A stretch of 64,000 nt of DNA from Sphingomonas alba (GCF_023516555.1 NZ_JAMGBD010000001.1:496001-560000); one strand, 5' to 3'. Shown: positions 32,724 through 41,207, counted from the first letter of the stretch. The notes: generated from the letters alone by a model not told the origin. Made by a program: numbers and translations.

Positions 32724-32783
32724 TATCGATAAACGATAATCTCTTTATCGATATACGGCAAGGTAGATTATCGTTTTTCGATA
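32724..32783 (-). promoter_or_regulatory. Promoter with repeated TATCG-N5-CGATA operators
   Basis: Two identical-arm palindromes occur at 32724-32738 (spacer ATAAA) and 32769-32783 (spacer TTTTT), both TATCG-N5-CGATA. A compressed version, TATCGATA, lies between them at 32746-32753. On the minus strand TTGCCG (32756-32761) and TATCGT (32733-32738) are 17 bases apart and could be the -35 and -10 of the DUF2975-XRE operon, so the first palindrome covers the -10. Binding by the XRE protein is inferred. Confidence 0.6.
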
Positions 32784-32789
32784 TATCTC

Positions 32790-33236
32790 CTATGGCAACA
32801 CCGACAGGTCCGGTTTGACGAAATGGCGCCGTGCCTCGACCGAGAACAGCCGCTCGCCGCTGTAGAACCGCAGCGGCCAATCGCGCCGCCCCATGGGTGA
32901 GAGTAGCAGTTCGTTGACCAGTTCGTGGAGCGGTTCGTCAGGATCAGCTTCGGCCAAGAACAGCCGCACGCCATGCAGGAAGGTTCGCGTAATCGTCTCG
33001 TGATATCCCTGCGTGTCGTCGTTCACGCCGCCGACGCTCTCGTTATAGCGGCGGATGATGCCGGGCAGCTCACTGTCCAGGTCGATGTCGGTGCGGCGCG
33101 CTACCAAGTACGTAGACGCGGCAAGATGAGCTTCGTGGGTCCAATCCTCGCGCGGCAGGGTGCGCGCAAGCAGCCCCTCGCCGATGCGGACAATCGCATC
33201 GTCGCTGGTGAATAGACGGGGTCGGTATTCGGTCAT
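32790..33236 (-). CDS. Hypothetical cytosolic protein
   Basis: This 148-residue protein has no signal peptide or membrane segment. It is rich in helices, with conserved-looking blocks WTHEAHLAAS, ETITRTFLHG and SPMGRRDWPLRFYSGERLFS. I cannot assign a family or function. It lies 47 bases downstream of pckA on the same strand, so it may be on the pckA message, and it ends just before the DUF2975 operators. Confidence 0.6.
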   Translation of the reverse strand: MTEYRPRLFTSDDAIVRIGEGLLARTLPREDWTHEAHLAASTYLVARRTDIDLDSELPGIIRRYNESVGGVNDDTQGYHETITRTFLHGVRLFLAEADPDEPLHELVNELLLSPMGRRDWPLRFYSGERLFSVEARRHFVKPDLSVLP

Positions 33237-33283
33237 TTCGATCGGGCTTTCTCATTCGAGGCCCGATCGAGTGACCGGGCTAT

Positions 33284-34891
33284 TTAGGCGGTAGCGATGA
33301 CTTTCGGCGCGGCTTGTCGGACGCCTTCGTCGACGTGCTCAGCAAATTGCGCGAAGTTCTCCACGAACAGGTCGACGAGCTTGGCCGCCGTGCGGTCATA
33401 TTCGTCCTTGTCCGTCCATGTGTTGCGCGGGTCGAGGATGGCGGTATCGACACCCGGAACCGCAACAGGCACGTCGAAGCCGAAGTTCGGGTCCTTGCGG
33501 AACTCGACGTTCTTCAGGCTGCCGTCGAGCGCGGCGTTCAGTAGAGCGCGGGTCGCCTTGATCGGCATGCGGCTGCCGGTGCCGTACTTGCCACCGGTCC
33601 AGCCGGTGTTGACCAGCCAGCAGTCGGCATTGCCCTTCGCGATCCGCTCCTTGAGCAGGTTGCCGTAGACGCTCGGCGGACGTGGCATGAAGGCCGCGCC
33701 GAAGCAGGTGCTGAAGGTCGCGGTCGGCTCGGTCACACCGATTTCGGTCCCGGCGACCTTGGCGGTGTATCCCGACAGGAAGTGGTACATCGCCTGGTCG
33801 GGGGTCAGGCGCGAGATCGGGGGCAGCACGCCGAATGCATCGGCGGTCAGGAAGATGATCGTCGACGGCGGCGGACCGAGATTGTCCTTACTGGCGTTCG
33901 GGATGAACTCGATTGGATAGGCGCCACGCGTGTTCTCGGTCTTGCCGGCGTCATTGAAGTCGAGCTCCCGCGTCGTCTCGTCCATCGCCACATTCTCGAG
34001 GATCGTGCCGAACATCTTGGTCGTCGCGTAGATCTCCGGCTCACCCTCGGCGGACAGGTTGATCATCTTGGCGTAACAGCCGCCTTCGAAGTTGAAGACC
34101 GCCGTATCCGACCAGCCGTGCTCGTCGTCGCCGATCAGCGTCCGGCTGGCGTCCGCCGACAGGGTCGTCTTGCCGGTGCCCGACAGCCCGAAGAAAATCG
34201 CACTCTTGCCGTCTGCGCCGATATTGGCCGAACAGTGCATCGGCATCACACCCTGCGCGGGGAGCAGGAAGTTGAGCAGGCCGAACACGCCCTTCTTCAT
34301 CTCGCCCGAATATTCGGTGTTGCCGATCAGGATCAGCTTCTCCGTGAAATTCACCGCGATGACCGTGTCGCTGCGGCAGCCGTGCCGCTCAGGATCGGCC
34401 TTGAAGCTCGGCAGGTTGATGATCGTATATTCCGGAACATAGCCGGGAAGCTCGCTCGCGTCGGGGCGAACCAGCAGCGTGCGCACGAACAGATTATGCC
34501 ACGCCAACTGCGTGATGACACGGACGTTGACCCGATATTCCGGCTGGCTGCCGCCGTAGAGGTCGGCGACGAAGAGTTCTTCCTTGTCCTTCACCGCATC
34601 CAGGAAGTCGGCCTTGAGATTGGCCCAATGCTCGCCCGACATCTCCTGGTTGATCGCGCCCCAGTTGATGGTGTCCTCGGTGGTGACGTCGCGGACCACA
34701 TATTTGTCCTTGACGCTGCGACCGGTGAACTTGCCCGTATCGACAAGCAGCGCGCCGTCCTTGGTGAGCTCGCCCTCGCCGCGCGCGATCGCCTGTTCGA
34801 CCAGCGGTGCGGTCGTCAGGTTCCAGTGCAGCTTGGCCGAGGTCTCGATACCCTGTGCGTCCAAGCCGTGTCGCGAAACGCGCTCGCTCAA
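33284..34891 (-). CDS. pckA: Phosphoenolpyruvate carboxykinase (ATP)
   Basis: PckA converts oxaloacetate to phosphoenolpyruvate with ATP, the entry to gluconeogenesis. The 535-residue protein has the kinase loop [11 protein letters not shown] (residues 235-245), the following IGDDEHGW metal site and the ATP-type length. The start is a TTG at 34891; the nearby ATG at 34898 is in another frame, and no ATG/GTG lies upstream in frame before the leader hairpin. It has its own leader and promoter (34906-34987). Confidence 0.95.
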   Translation of the reverse strand: MSERVSRHGLDAQGIETSAKLHWNLTTAPLVEQAIARGEGELTKDGALLVDTGKFTGRSVKDKYVVRDVTTEDTINWGAINQEMSGEHWANLKADFLDAVKDKEELFVADLYGGSQPEYRVNVRVITQLAWHNLFVRTLLVRPDASELPGYVPEYTIINLPSFKADPERHGCRSDTVIAVNFTEKLILIGNTEYSGEMKKGVFGLLNFLLPAQGVMPMHCSANIGADGKSAIFFGLSGTGKTTLSADASRTLIGDDEHGWSDTAVFNFEGGCYAKMINLSAEGEPEIYATTKMFGTILENVAMDETTRELDFNDAGKTENTRGAYPIEFIPNASKDNLGPPPSTIIFLTADAFGVLPPISRLTPDQAMYHFLSGYTAKVAGTEIGVTEPTATFSTCFGAAFMPRPPSVYGNLLKERIAKGNADCWLVNTGWTGGKYGTGSRMPIKATRALLNAALDGSLKNVEFRKDPNFGFDVPVAVPGVDTAILDPRNTWTDKDEYDRTAAKLVDLFVENFAQFAEHVDEGVRQAAPKVIATA

Positions 34892-34905
34892 CTCTCATCC
34901 CCTTG

Positions 34906-34942
34906 AAAAATCAGACGGCGGCGGCTCTTCAGCCTGCCGCCG
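34906..34942 (-). terminator. Terminator-like hairpin in the pckA leader
   Basis: Read on the minus strand, CGGCGGC, a bulged A, GGCT, a GAAG loop, AGCC and GCCGCCG form an 11-base-pair stem, followed five bases later by TTTTT and then by the region before the pckA start. No minus-strand gene lies upstream that it could end, so it may control pckA read-through. The five-base gap before the T-run is not ideal for an intrinsic terminator. Confidence 0.45.
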
Positions 34943-34958
34943 TAGCTACCTTCCCGCG

Positions 34959-34987
34959 CCTATACCGATGGGGTGCCATTCGGTCAA
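34959..34987 (-). promoter_or_regulatory. pckA: Candidate sigma-70 promoter of pckA
   Basis: On the minus strand TTGACC (34982-34987) and TATAGG (34959-34964) are separated by exactly 17 bases. Transcription would begin near 34952, giving a leader of about 60 bases that contains the hairpin at 34916-34942. Confidence 0.55.
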
Positions 34988-35068
34988 AGGCACGGCCGCT
35001 TCCGTCCGGCAGTCCCGAAGCTTATTGTCTCATCCAATGCCCAATTGGGCGCGTTGCAGGCGGATTTG

Positions 35069-35605
35069 ATGGCCGAAGAGCAAATTCCCACTCCGCTGAA
35101 AGGGCAAGCGGAAGACGTCGCCCAGGCCTCGTCCCTGTGCGTCGACTGCGGACTGTGCTGCAATGGCTCGCTTCACGACGCGGCGGCTCTCGATGAGGAT
35201 GAGGTAGACGCCGCCCGGGCGGTTGGGCTGGATGTCATTCGCAACCTCGACAAGACCGGCTTCGCCTTCCCCTGCCCCAAGCTCGACGACACGCGCTGCA
35301 CGATCTTCGGCCAGCGCCCGAGGGTCTGCAGCCGGTTCATGTGCAAAGTACTGGTGGATCTCCGCGAGGACAGGCTGACGTTCGACGAAGCCACCGCCCA
35401 TGTCCGCGAGGCCCGGCGGTTGTATGCGGACATGATGGCGGAGCTACCGGACTACATCCCGTTGCGGGCGGCACGATTGCTGATCAGGAACTCCGCGGCG
35501 ACGCCTGCCCTGCAGCCGCTGGTCGACAAGGGCACCGTGTTTCAGCGCTACCTCGACGATCATTTCCGCAAGCCCAACGACGGGAAGATGATCGATGCGT
35601 CCTGA
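35069..35605 (+). CDS. YkgJ-type cysteine-cluster protein
   Basis: This 178-residue protein carries CVDCGLCC near residue 25, followed by further Cys in FPCPKL, TRCTIF and RVCSRFMC, which is the pattern of the YkgJ family of zinc- or iron-binding proteins. No biochemical role is established. I placed the start at 35069, because the sequence upstream looks non-coding. Its stop overlaps the start of the lasso-cluster nucleotidyltransferase by 11 bases, so it may be the first gene of that operon; membership in the pathway is uncertain. Confidence 0.75.
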   Translation: MAEEQIPTPLKGQAEDVAQASSLCVDCGLCCNGSLHDAAALDEDEVDAARAVGLDVIRNLDKTGFAFPCPKLDDTRCTIFGQRPRVCSRFMCKVLVDLREDRLTFDEATAHVREARRLYADMMAELPDYIPLRAARLLIRNSAATPALQPLVDKGTVFQRYLDDHFRKPNDGKMIDAS

Positions 35606-36737
35606 CGACGCGGACGTTCGAGACTTCCTGGCGGCCGCACTGCGCGGCGAGCAGGTGGTCTGGCCGGGCTCCGCAGAGCCGGGCGATGTTGCTGAAGCCG
35701 CGATCTACCAAGGCGTCGCCGGCCTGCTTATCGAGCGAGAACATGAGTTGGCATCATGGCCGCCGGAGACCATCGACCGAATGCGTACAGAGGCCCGCGG
35801 GCGCGCCATGTGGGAACTGCGGCACCGACTATTATTGGCCGAGTTGCTTGACTCGTTTGCGGCAGGCGGAATCGACTGCCTGGTCTTGAAGGGCACGGCG
35901 GTCGCGTACGACCTTTACGCCAATGCAGCGACCCGAATGCGCGGGGACACGGACTTGCTTGTTGCTGCAAAGGACGTGGCGAGTGCGAAGGAGGTGCTTT
36001 GCGCGTTGGGGTATATGGATCAGACCCTCGGCGGCGTGTCACCCGAGTTCGCCCTCCAGCAAACCTGGACACTCAAGTCGGCGTCGGGCGCGGCCCATTC
36101 GATCGACCTTCACTGGCAAGCGTTGAACGCGCCCTCTTTAAAGGGGCTGCTTCGCTTCCAGGACTGCCTCGCCCATTCGATAGGGTTGCCGCGTTTATCC
36201 CCGCACGCTCGAACCATGGATCGCGCGCGTCTGCTGGTTCACACCTGCCTGCACCGTGCTACCCAGCATAATGCGCCCTATGTCGTTGACGGGGCCACCT
36301 ATTATGATCCCGGACGGTTGATCTGGTTGTGGGATATCCACCTTCTTGGGAACGCCTTGAGCAGCCGGGAATGGCTGCAATTGTCCGCTCTCGCGAATGA
36401 CATGAAGGTTTCCGGTCCATGCCTCGAAGCACTGACGGCCGCGGCGTCGAGTTTCGGAACACCAATCCCCAACGAGACGGCGCGCGCTCTTGGCGAATCC
36501 GCAGTTGCCGACCGGACCAATCGATATTTCACACAATCGCACGCCGCCAGCCGCGCCATCCAGGACATTTGGGCGATCCCCGGCTGGCTGAGGAAGCTCA
36601 AATATGTGCAGTCGCGTATCGTCACTACGGAGCCGTTCCTGCGTGCCAAATATCCGCAACTGGCGGACCGGCCGCTGCCGTTGCTTTACGGCCGACGCCT
36701 GTTGGACGTCGTGCGGCGTAAATCGAATGCGGGCTGA
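35595..36737 (+). CDS. Nucleotidyltransferase-family protein of lasso cluster
   Basis: This 380-residue protein fits the NTP_transf_5 group. The nucleotidyltransferase core reads LKGTAVAYDLYANAATRMRGDTDLLV, where the Asp pair would hold the metal. Proteins of this group occur in lasso peptide clusters that also encode an HPr-kinase-like protein; in the pseudomycoidin system such an enzyme extends the phosphorylated tail. It lies three bases before the cyclase gene. The substrate here is inferred from context. Confidence 0.75.
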   Translation: MRPDDADVRDFLAAALRGEQVVWPGSAEPGDVAEAAIYQGVAGLLIEREHELASWPPETIDRMRTEARGRAMWELRHRLLLAELLDSFAAGGIDCLVLKGTAVAYDLYANAATRMRGDTDLLVAAKDVASAKEVLCALGYMDQTLGGVSPEFALQQTWTLKSASGAAHSIDLHWQALNAPSLKGLLRFQDCLAHSIGLPRLSPHARTMDRARLLVHTCLHRATQHNAPYVVDGATYYDPGRLIWLWDIHLLGNALSSREWLQLSALANDMKVSGPCLEALTAAASSFGTPIPNETARALGESAVADRTNRYFTQSHAASRAIQDIWAIPGWLRKLKYVQSRIVTTEPFLRAKYPQLADRPLPLLYGRRLLDVVRRKSNAG

Positions 36738-36740
36738 AGG

Positions 36741-38678
36741 ATGAGCGGCATTTTCGGAATCCTGACGCTGGATGGAAGTCAGCCCGAGCAGCGCGACCTG
36801 GACGCGATGGCGTCGGTCCTGACGACGCGGGGCCCTGACGGCACGCATTGCTGGCGAAATGGCAAGGTCGCGTTGGGCCATACCTTGCTGGCGACGACCC
36901 CCGAGGCGCTCGTCGAGGTCTTGCCCCTGACCGACGCCGAAACAGGCTGCACGATCACGGCGGATTGCCGGCTCGACAATCGCGAAGAGTTGATACCGAA
37001 GCTTGGCATAGACGGCGTTGAACGCGTGATCGGCGACGGTGAGATTATCCTGCGGGCCTATCTGAAATGGGGTGAAGAATGCCCAGCCAAACTACTCGGC
37101 GACTTCGCCTTCGCCATCTGGGATCCGCGCATCTCGCAACTCTTTTGCGCCCGCGACCACATGGGGATGCGGCAGCTGATTTATTATCATCAGCCCGGCG
37201 AGCTGTTCGCTTTCGCGACCGAAGCGGAGGCAGTGCTTGCGCACGCCGCGGTGCCACGCAGGATCAACGAGGGTCGCATCGCCGACTTCCTCGACGATCT
37301 CGAAGGCCGCGACCTGAGCTCAACATTCTTCGAAGATGTTCTGAGGCTCCCGCCCGCCCATTGCCTGATGGTGAGCGGAAATGGCGCCAACCTGCATCGC
37401 TTTTGGACGCTGGGACCCGGCCCAGCCCTGAAGCCGGAATCCGACGACGCTTTCGCGAAAACATTCCTGAATATCTTCGAAGAGGCCGTTCGTTGCCGTC
37501 TGCGCAGCCCTGGGCCCGTCGGATCCATGCTCTCCGGAGGCATGGATTCAGGCTCCGTCGCGGCCATGGCGGCAAGGCTTCTGGAGGACAGCGGACGAGC
37601 TCCCTTGCAATCGTTTTCCGCAGTCGGGCCCGATCCCGAGGCCTGTATCGAGACACGCACGATCCTGTCGGCAGCCGGGATCTCTGGGATAAAGGCGACC
37701 CTTCTCGACCATGCGGACATCGCCGCCGACATCGAGTCACTCAAGGATCTTCCAGAAGGTGGCGAACCGTTTGATTACCACATGACCCTGATCCGGGCTG
37801 TCTATCTCGCGGCCCATGATCGGGGATTGAAGATCATGCTGGACGGCGTCGCCGGCGATATCGCCTTGAACGCGGGCAATCGCGTTGTTCAGCTGTTGCG
37901 CGAAGGAGAAATCTTGTCGGCGATCGGCGAGGGCCGAGCCGAAGCACGGTTCTGGGGCTCGAGATGGCCTTTCTGGAAGACGTTCCCGCAAGCCGTTTGG
38001 AGCGCGTGGGCCCCGCGTGCCGTCCGCGAGTACAGGCGGCGAGCGCGCTCATGGCTGCGCGACCGGCGCATCGGTCGCAAAGGCATGGTGTCGGGCTCTT
38101 TCGCTGAAGAGATCGACTTGCGAGCTCGAAGGGAGAGTTACCGGTCCCACTCGTCCGATGAGCCAGAATCCATCACCCAAAAGCGCGCCCGATCCATATT
38201 GCATCCGCATCTCGTGGCGGCGCGAGAGCGATATGATCGTGTGGCCTCGGCCCTAGGAATTGAGCCGCGCGATCCCTTCATGGACGTGCGCTTGCTGCAA
38301 TTCTGCCTGTCGCTCCCGCCTGAGCAGCTTCAGTCCAGGGGTTGGCCCAAGGCTATCCTGCGCAGAGCGATGCGAGGCCTCCTGCCCGAACAAGTTCTCT
38401 GGAGGTACGGCAAGGAGCATTTGGGCTGGGCATTTACGACGGCATTGTTCGAGCGATGGGCGGGTTGGTCCGAAGAACTCGAAATAAGGCCATCCCCGAT
38501 AGGCCGTTACCTCACTCCGAACGCGATGGATGAAAGCAACCATCCGCGAGGGAAAGGGTTAGACATGGAACAAAAAATTAAGCTATTCTTTCTGCAGAGG
38601 TGGCTGGGGCGAGCCCAAACCGATCGCTCTGGGACCGCGCATAATTCGGGGATTGAGAATGTCGAAGAAAATGCCTGA
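36741..38678 (+). CDS. Lasso peptide cyclase (asparagine synthetase-like, C protein)
   Basis: The C protein activates the side chain of a core Glu/Asp as an acyl-adenylate and closes the macrolactam. The 645-residue protein has an AsnB-like N-terminal domain, but begins MSGIFGI: the catalytic Cys of glutaminases is replaced by Ser, so it cannot release ammonia from glutamine, as is usual for lasso cyclases. The synthetase domain keeps the ATP-binding SGGMDS (residues 265-270). The gene overlaps the precursor start by 20 bases. Confidence 0.9.
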   Translation: MSGIFGILTLDGSQPEQRDLDAMASVLTTRGPDGTHCWRNGKVALGHTLLATTPEALVEVLPLTDAETGCTITADCRLDNREELIPKLGIDGVERVIGDGEIILRAYLKWGEECPAKLLGDFAFAIWDPRISQLFCARDHMGMRQLIYYHQPGELFAFATEAEAVLAHAAVPRRINEGRIADFLDDLEGRDLSSTFFEDVLRLPPAHCLMVSGNGANLHRFWTLGPGPALKPESDDAFAKTFLNIFEEAVRCRLRSPGPVGSMLSGGMDSGSVAAMAARLLEDSGRAPLQSFSAVGPDPEACIETRTILSAAGISGIKATLLDHADIAADIESLKDLPEGGEPFDYHMTLIRAVYLAAHDRGLKIMLDGVAGDIALNAGNRVVQLLREGEILSAIGEGRAEARFWGSRWPFWKTFPQAVWSAWAPRAVREYRRRARSWLRDRRIGRKGMVSGSFAEEIDLRARRESYRSHSSDEPESITQKRARSILHPHLVAARERYDRVASALGIEPRDPFMDVRLLQFCLSLPPEQLQSRGWPKAILRRAMRGLLPEQVLWRYGKEHLGWAFTTALFERWAGWSEELEIRPSPIGRYLTPNAMDESNHPRGKGLDMEQKIKLFFLQRWLGRAQTDRSGTAHNSGIENVEENA

Positions 38679-38811
38679 ACAGTCGCAAGCCGTTGCCCGC
38701 AAGCCGTACTCTCGACCCGGTCTCACGGTTTACGGCGGCATGGCTGCTTTGACGGCTTCAGGCACCCAACCGCCCACCGAAAATGGCGGTCAGCCGCAAA
38801 AGCATCCATAG
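38659..38811 (+). CDS. Lasso peptide precursor (A), 50 residues
   Basis: This frame encodes a basic leader with the full recognition motif YxxPxLxxxGxxxxxTx (residues 17-33: Tyr17, Pro20, Leu22, Gly26, Thr32). Cleavage after Ala33, with Thr at -2, leaves the core SGTQPPTENGGQPQKHP. Glu8 would bond to the Ser1 amine to give an eight-residue ring with a nine-residue loop and tail. Cleavage one residue later would give Gly1-Glu7, a seven-residue ring, which is less likely. The ATG lies inside the cyclase gene; Met5 at 38671 is a possible alternative start. Confidence 0.88.
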   Translation: MSKKMPEQSQAVARKPYSRPGLTVYGGMAALTASGTQPPTENGGQPQKHP

Positions 38812-38840
38812 TAGGCGCCCCCAAGCTTAGCGTCGAAAAG

Positions 38841-39737
38841 GTGATTGACGTTTTGCGAAGCGGTCTCCCTGGATGGAGTCTGCGTAGGGAAAATGCCGAT
38901 ACGGATCTCGCCAAGCACCTAATCCAAGACCCGGCCTGGATCGACGAACCTGGCTTGTTGCATGTGTTTGCCATCTGCCACGACAGAGAACCTCGCTATT
39001 ACCTGCGGTTTTGCGACGAAATTGGGGTCGACGTTCGATTTGGCAGCCGAACCATTGTTGAACACGCTCTTCGGCCGGATATCCCGCAGTCGACCCGCGA
39101 CCACTTTCTCGCGGATCAGGTGCTCCCGCGCATTCTGGGCCACAGTGGAGCGTTAGTACTTCATGCTGCGGCCGTGCGCATCGGAAATGGTGCCGTTCTC
39201 CTCTTGGGGAAATCAGGATCCGGCAAGTCCACGCTGGCCGCAAGCTTTGCGCAAGCCGGCCATGGCTTGCTTGGCGACGATGCCCTGATCATTTCGTGGC
39301 GCGGGCAAGTTCCCCTCGCAAGGACGGTCTATCCCAGTCTGCGGCTTTTTCCAGATTCGCTTGGCGCGCTGTTCGCCGAGGAGACATTGACGACTTCTGT
39401 TGCCCATTACACTCCCAAGCTCCGTGTAAATGTGCCCTTGAAAGACCTGGACGAAAGCGGGCGCTTGCCTGTGCACGCAATGTTCGCGCTGGGAACTGCC
39501 TCTCGGGACAACGAGATTCTCATCAGGCCAAAGACCATCGCTAACGGTTGCATGACCTTAATCGAGAACAGTTTCGTGCTGGATCCCACGGACCCAGGTC
39601 GCGCGCCTTCTCGCCTCGAGGCCGCAAGCAGACTTTCCGGCCAGGTCCCGACTTTCGACCTTTACTATCCCCGTGCCTATTCCTGGCTGCCCGATGTCCG
39701 GGCTGCGATGGTTGAGGCTCTGGGCAAAAACACCTGA
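38841..39737 (+). CDS. HPr-kinase-like lasso peptide kinase (K)
   Basis: This 298-residue protein has the HprK-type loop GKSGSGKST (residues 123-131) followed by HGLLGDDALII, the Walker B-like acidic pair. Homologues in lasso clusters such as paeninodin phosphorylate the side chain of a C-terminal Ser. The start is a GTG, with a GAAAAG stretch upstream, 29 bases after the precursor stop. The core here ends in Pro, so the phosphorylated residue is not clear; Ser1, Thr3 and Thr7 are the hydroxyl candidates. Confidence 0.82.
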   Translation: MIDVLRSGLPGWSLRRENADTDLAKHLIQDPAWIDEPGLLHVFAICHDREPRYYLRFCDEIGVDVRFGSRTIVEHALRPDIPQSTRDHFLADQVLPRILGHSGALVLHAAAVRIGNGAVLLLGKSGSGKSTLAASFAQAGHGLLGDDALIISWRGQVPLARTVYPSLRLFPDSLGALFAEETLTTSVAHYTPKLRVNVPLKDLDESGRLPVHAMFALGTASRDNEILIRPKTIANGCMTLIENSFVLDPTDPGRAPSRLEAASRLSGQVPTFDLYYPRAYSWLPDVRAAMVEALGKNT

Positions 39738-39757
39738 TATCATTGGACTGCAGCGCC

Positions 39758-40915
39758 ATGGGACTTCCGACGGGTTATAATATTCTTGGCTACGGCCTTA
39801 TGGTTACGTCGGAGCCGCGCATGTCGGCCTACGCTGACGCGTTGCGAAAGGCTGTTACGCCTGGATGTACTGTGTTCGACATCGGTGCGGGACAGGGAAT
39901 TTTTTCTATCCTGGCCTGCAAATATGGTGCCGGTGCCGTGGTGGCGATCGATCCCGACGACACGATTGCGCTGGCCCGGGAGCTTGCGGCCAACAATGGC
40001 TGTGCCGACCGGATCACATTTTTCCAGGGACTGTCGACCGATTTTCAACCGTCAGTCAGGGCGGATGTGATCGTATCGGACATCAGGGGCGGACTTCCGT
40101 TATTCGAACATCATATTCCGTCCATTGTAGACGCACGCGAACGGCTCCTGCGCCGCGGCGGCACGCTGATCCCGATGCGCGACACCATCCGCATTGCCCT
40201 TGCGGAGAATACGAAGGCCTACGAACTCCACGAAAGGCCATGGTTGGAAAACAAGTTCGATATCGACCTGACTGCAGGGCATCGCTTCGCCTGCAACGTC
40301 AGGACGAAAGCAGAAATGGCACCTGCCGACCTTTTGTCTGAACTGCAGGATTTGCTCACGATCGACTATCGCCATGTGACGGATACCGATGCCACTGCAT
40401 TCGCAACGCTTTCCGCGACCAGGTCTGGAACTGCCCACGGCATGAATCTGTCATTCCAATCGGAACTCGCGGAGGGCATCTCCTTTTCGACCGAGCCGGG
40501 TGTGCCGGAGAACGTCTATGGCCAGAATTTCTTTCCATTCCAACGACCTGTGGAGCTGGCGGCCGGCGACCACGTTGACGTCGAGATTAGCGCACGCCTG
40601 GTCGATGGTTCCTATATCTGGAACTGGAACAGCGAATTCCGCCGACAGGGGCAGAGCGGGGCCCCGTTGAAGTTTCGGCAGTCCAGTTTCCTTGGCAAGA
40701 TATACTCGCCCCAGTCGCTTGCCCGCCAGTCCAGGCAATTCATCCCCCCGGCTTCCGAGGCTCAGCAAATCGATCAGCTTTGCTTATCGCTGGTCGATGG
40801 AAAGCGATCACTTGAGGCAATTGCTGGCGAGCTAAATGCTAAGTTCCCCAACCGATTCACATCGGCGTCGGACGCCCTTAATCACGTCGCGAATTTGACC
40901 GCGCGTTATCGCTAG
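39758..40915 (+). CDS. PRMT-like methyltransferase with C-terminal PqqD-like domain
   Basis: This 385-residue protein has SAM motif I VFDIGAGQGIF (residues 39-49), an acidic post-II strand (VAIDPDD), and a loop SDIRGGLPLFEHH in the place of the PRMT double-E loop, although its first acid is Asp. A beta-rich middle part follows. The last 50 residues (LCLSLVDGKRSLEAIAGEL onward) look like a PqqD winged helix, the leader-binding RRE fold. The ATG at 39758 was preferred to a TTG at 39743. It could methylate the lasso peptide; the core has no Arg. Confidence 0.75.
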   Translation: MGLPTGYNILGYGLMVTSEPRMSAYADALRKAVTPGCTVFDIGAGQGIFSILACKYGAGAVVAIDPDDTIALARELAANNGCADRITFFQGLSTDFQPSVRADVIVSDIRGGLPLFEHHIPSIVDARERLLRRGGTLIPMRDTIRIALAENTKAYELHERPWLENKFDIDLTAGHRFACNVRTKAEMAPADLLSELQDLLTIDYRHVTDTDATAFATLSATRSGTAHGMNLSFQSELAEGISFSTEPGVPENVYGQNFFPFQRPVELAAGDHVDVEISARLVDGSYIWNWNSEFRRQGQSGAPLKFRQSSFLGKIYSPQSLARQSRQFIPPASEAQQIDQLCLSLVDGKRSLEAIAGELNAKFPNRFTSASDALNHVANLTARYR

Positions 40916-40928
40916 CTAGAACAGTCCC

Positions 40929-41207
40929 ATGGCCGATATTTTCGACGAGCACCTTGTTCCGAGCACCGATGCAGTCGAAAGCGCCGTCGGCGACGAAACG
41001 GTCATTCTCCACCTGAAAAGCGGCACCTATTTCGGGCTCGACGCCGTCGGTACGCGTATCTGGGCGATGGTTAAGGATGGCGTTGCGACCGCCGACATCG
41101 CGAAATGCCTGACCGAAGAGTTCGATGTTACCCAAGCGATCGCTGAAGCGGATGCCCGGCGATTCATCGGAGAGCTGAAGGCGAACGACATCCTCATCAA
41201 TGGTTAG
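40929..41207 (+). CDS. PqqD-family leader-binding protein (lasso B1)
   Basis: This 92-residue protein has the PqqD layout: VILHLKSGTYFGLDAVGTRIWAMV, then a winged-helix with AKCLTEEFDVTQAIAEADA and ELKANDILING. B1 proteins bind the precursor leader, recognising the Tyr-Pro motif, and deliver it to the B2 peptidase. The stop overlaps the B2 start, so the two are made together, as expected for the split B1/B2 system. Confidence 0.9.
   Translation: MADIFDEHLVPSTDAVESAVGDETVILHLKSGTYFGLDAVGTRIWAMVKDGVATADIAKCLTEEFDVTQAIAEADARRFIGELKANDILING

Noticed and set aside
34892-34898. ATG at 34898 as pckA start
   Set aside because: It is in another frame and does not lead into the PckA sequence; the in-frame start is TTG 34891.
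36741-38678. Asparagine synthetase (asnB)
   Set aside because: The N-terminal catalytic Cys is Ser and the gene sits beside a lasso precursor, PqqD and B2 gene, so a lasso cyclase fits better.
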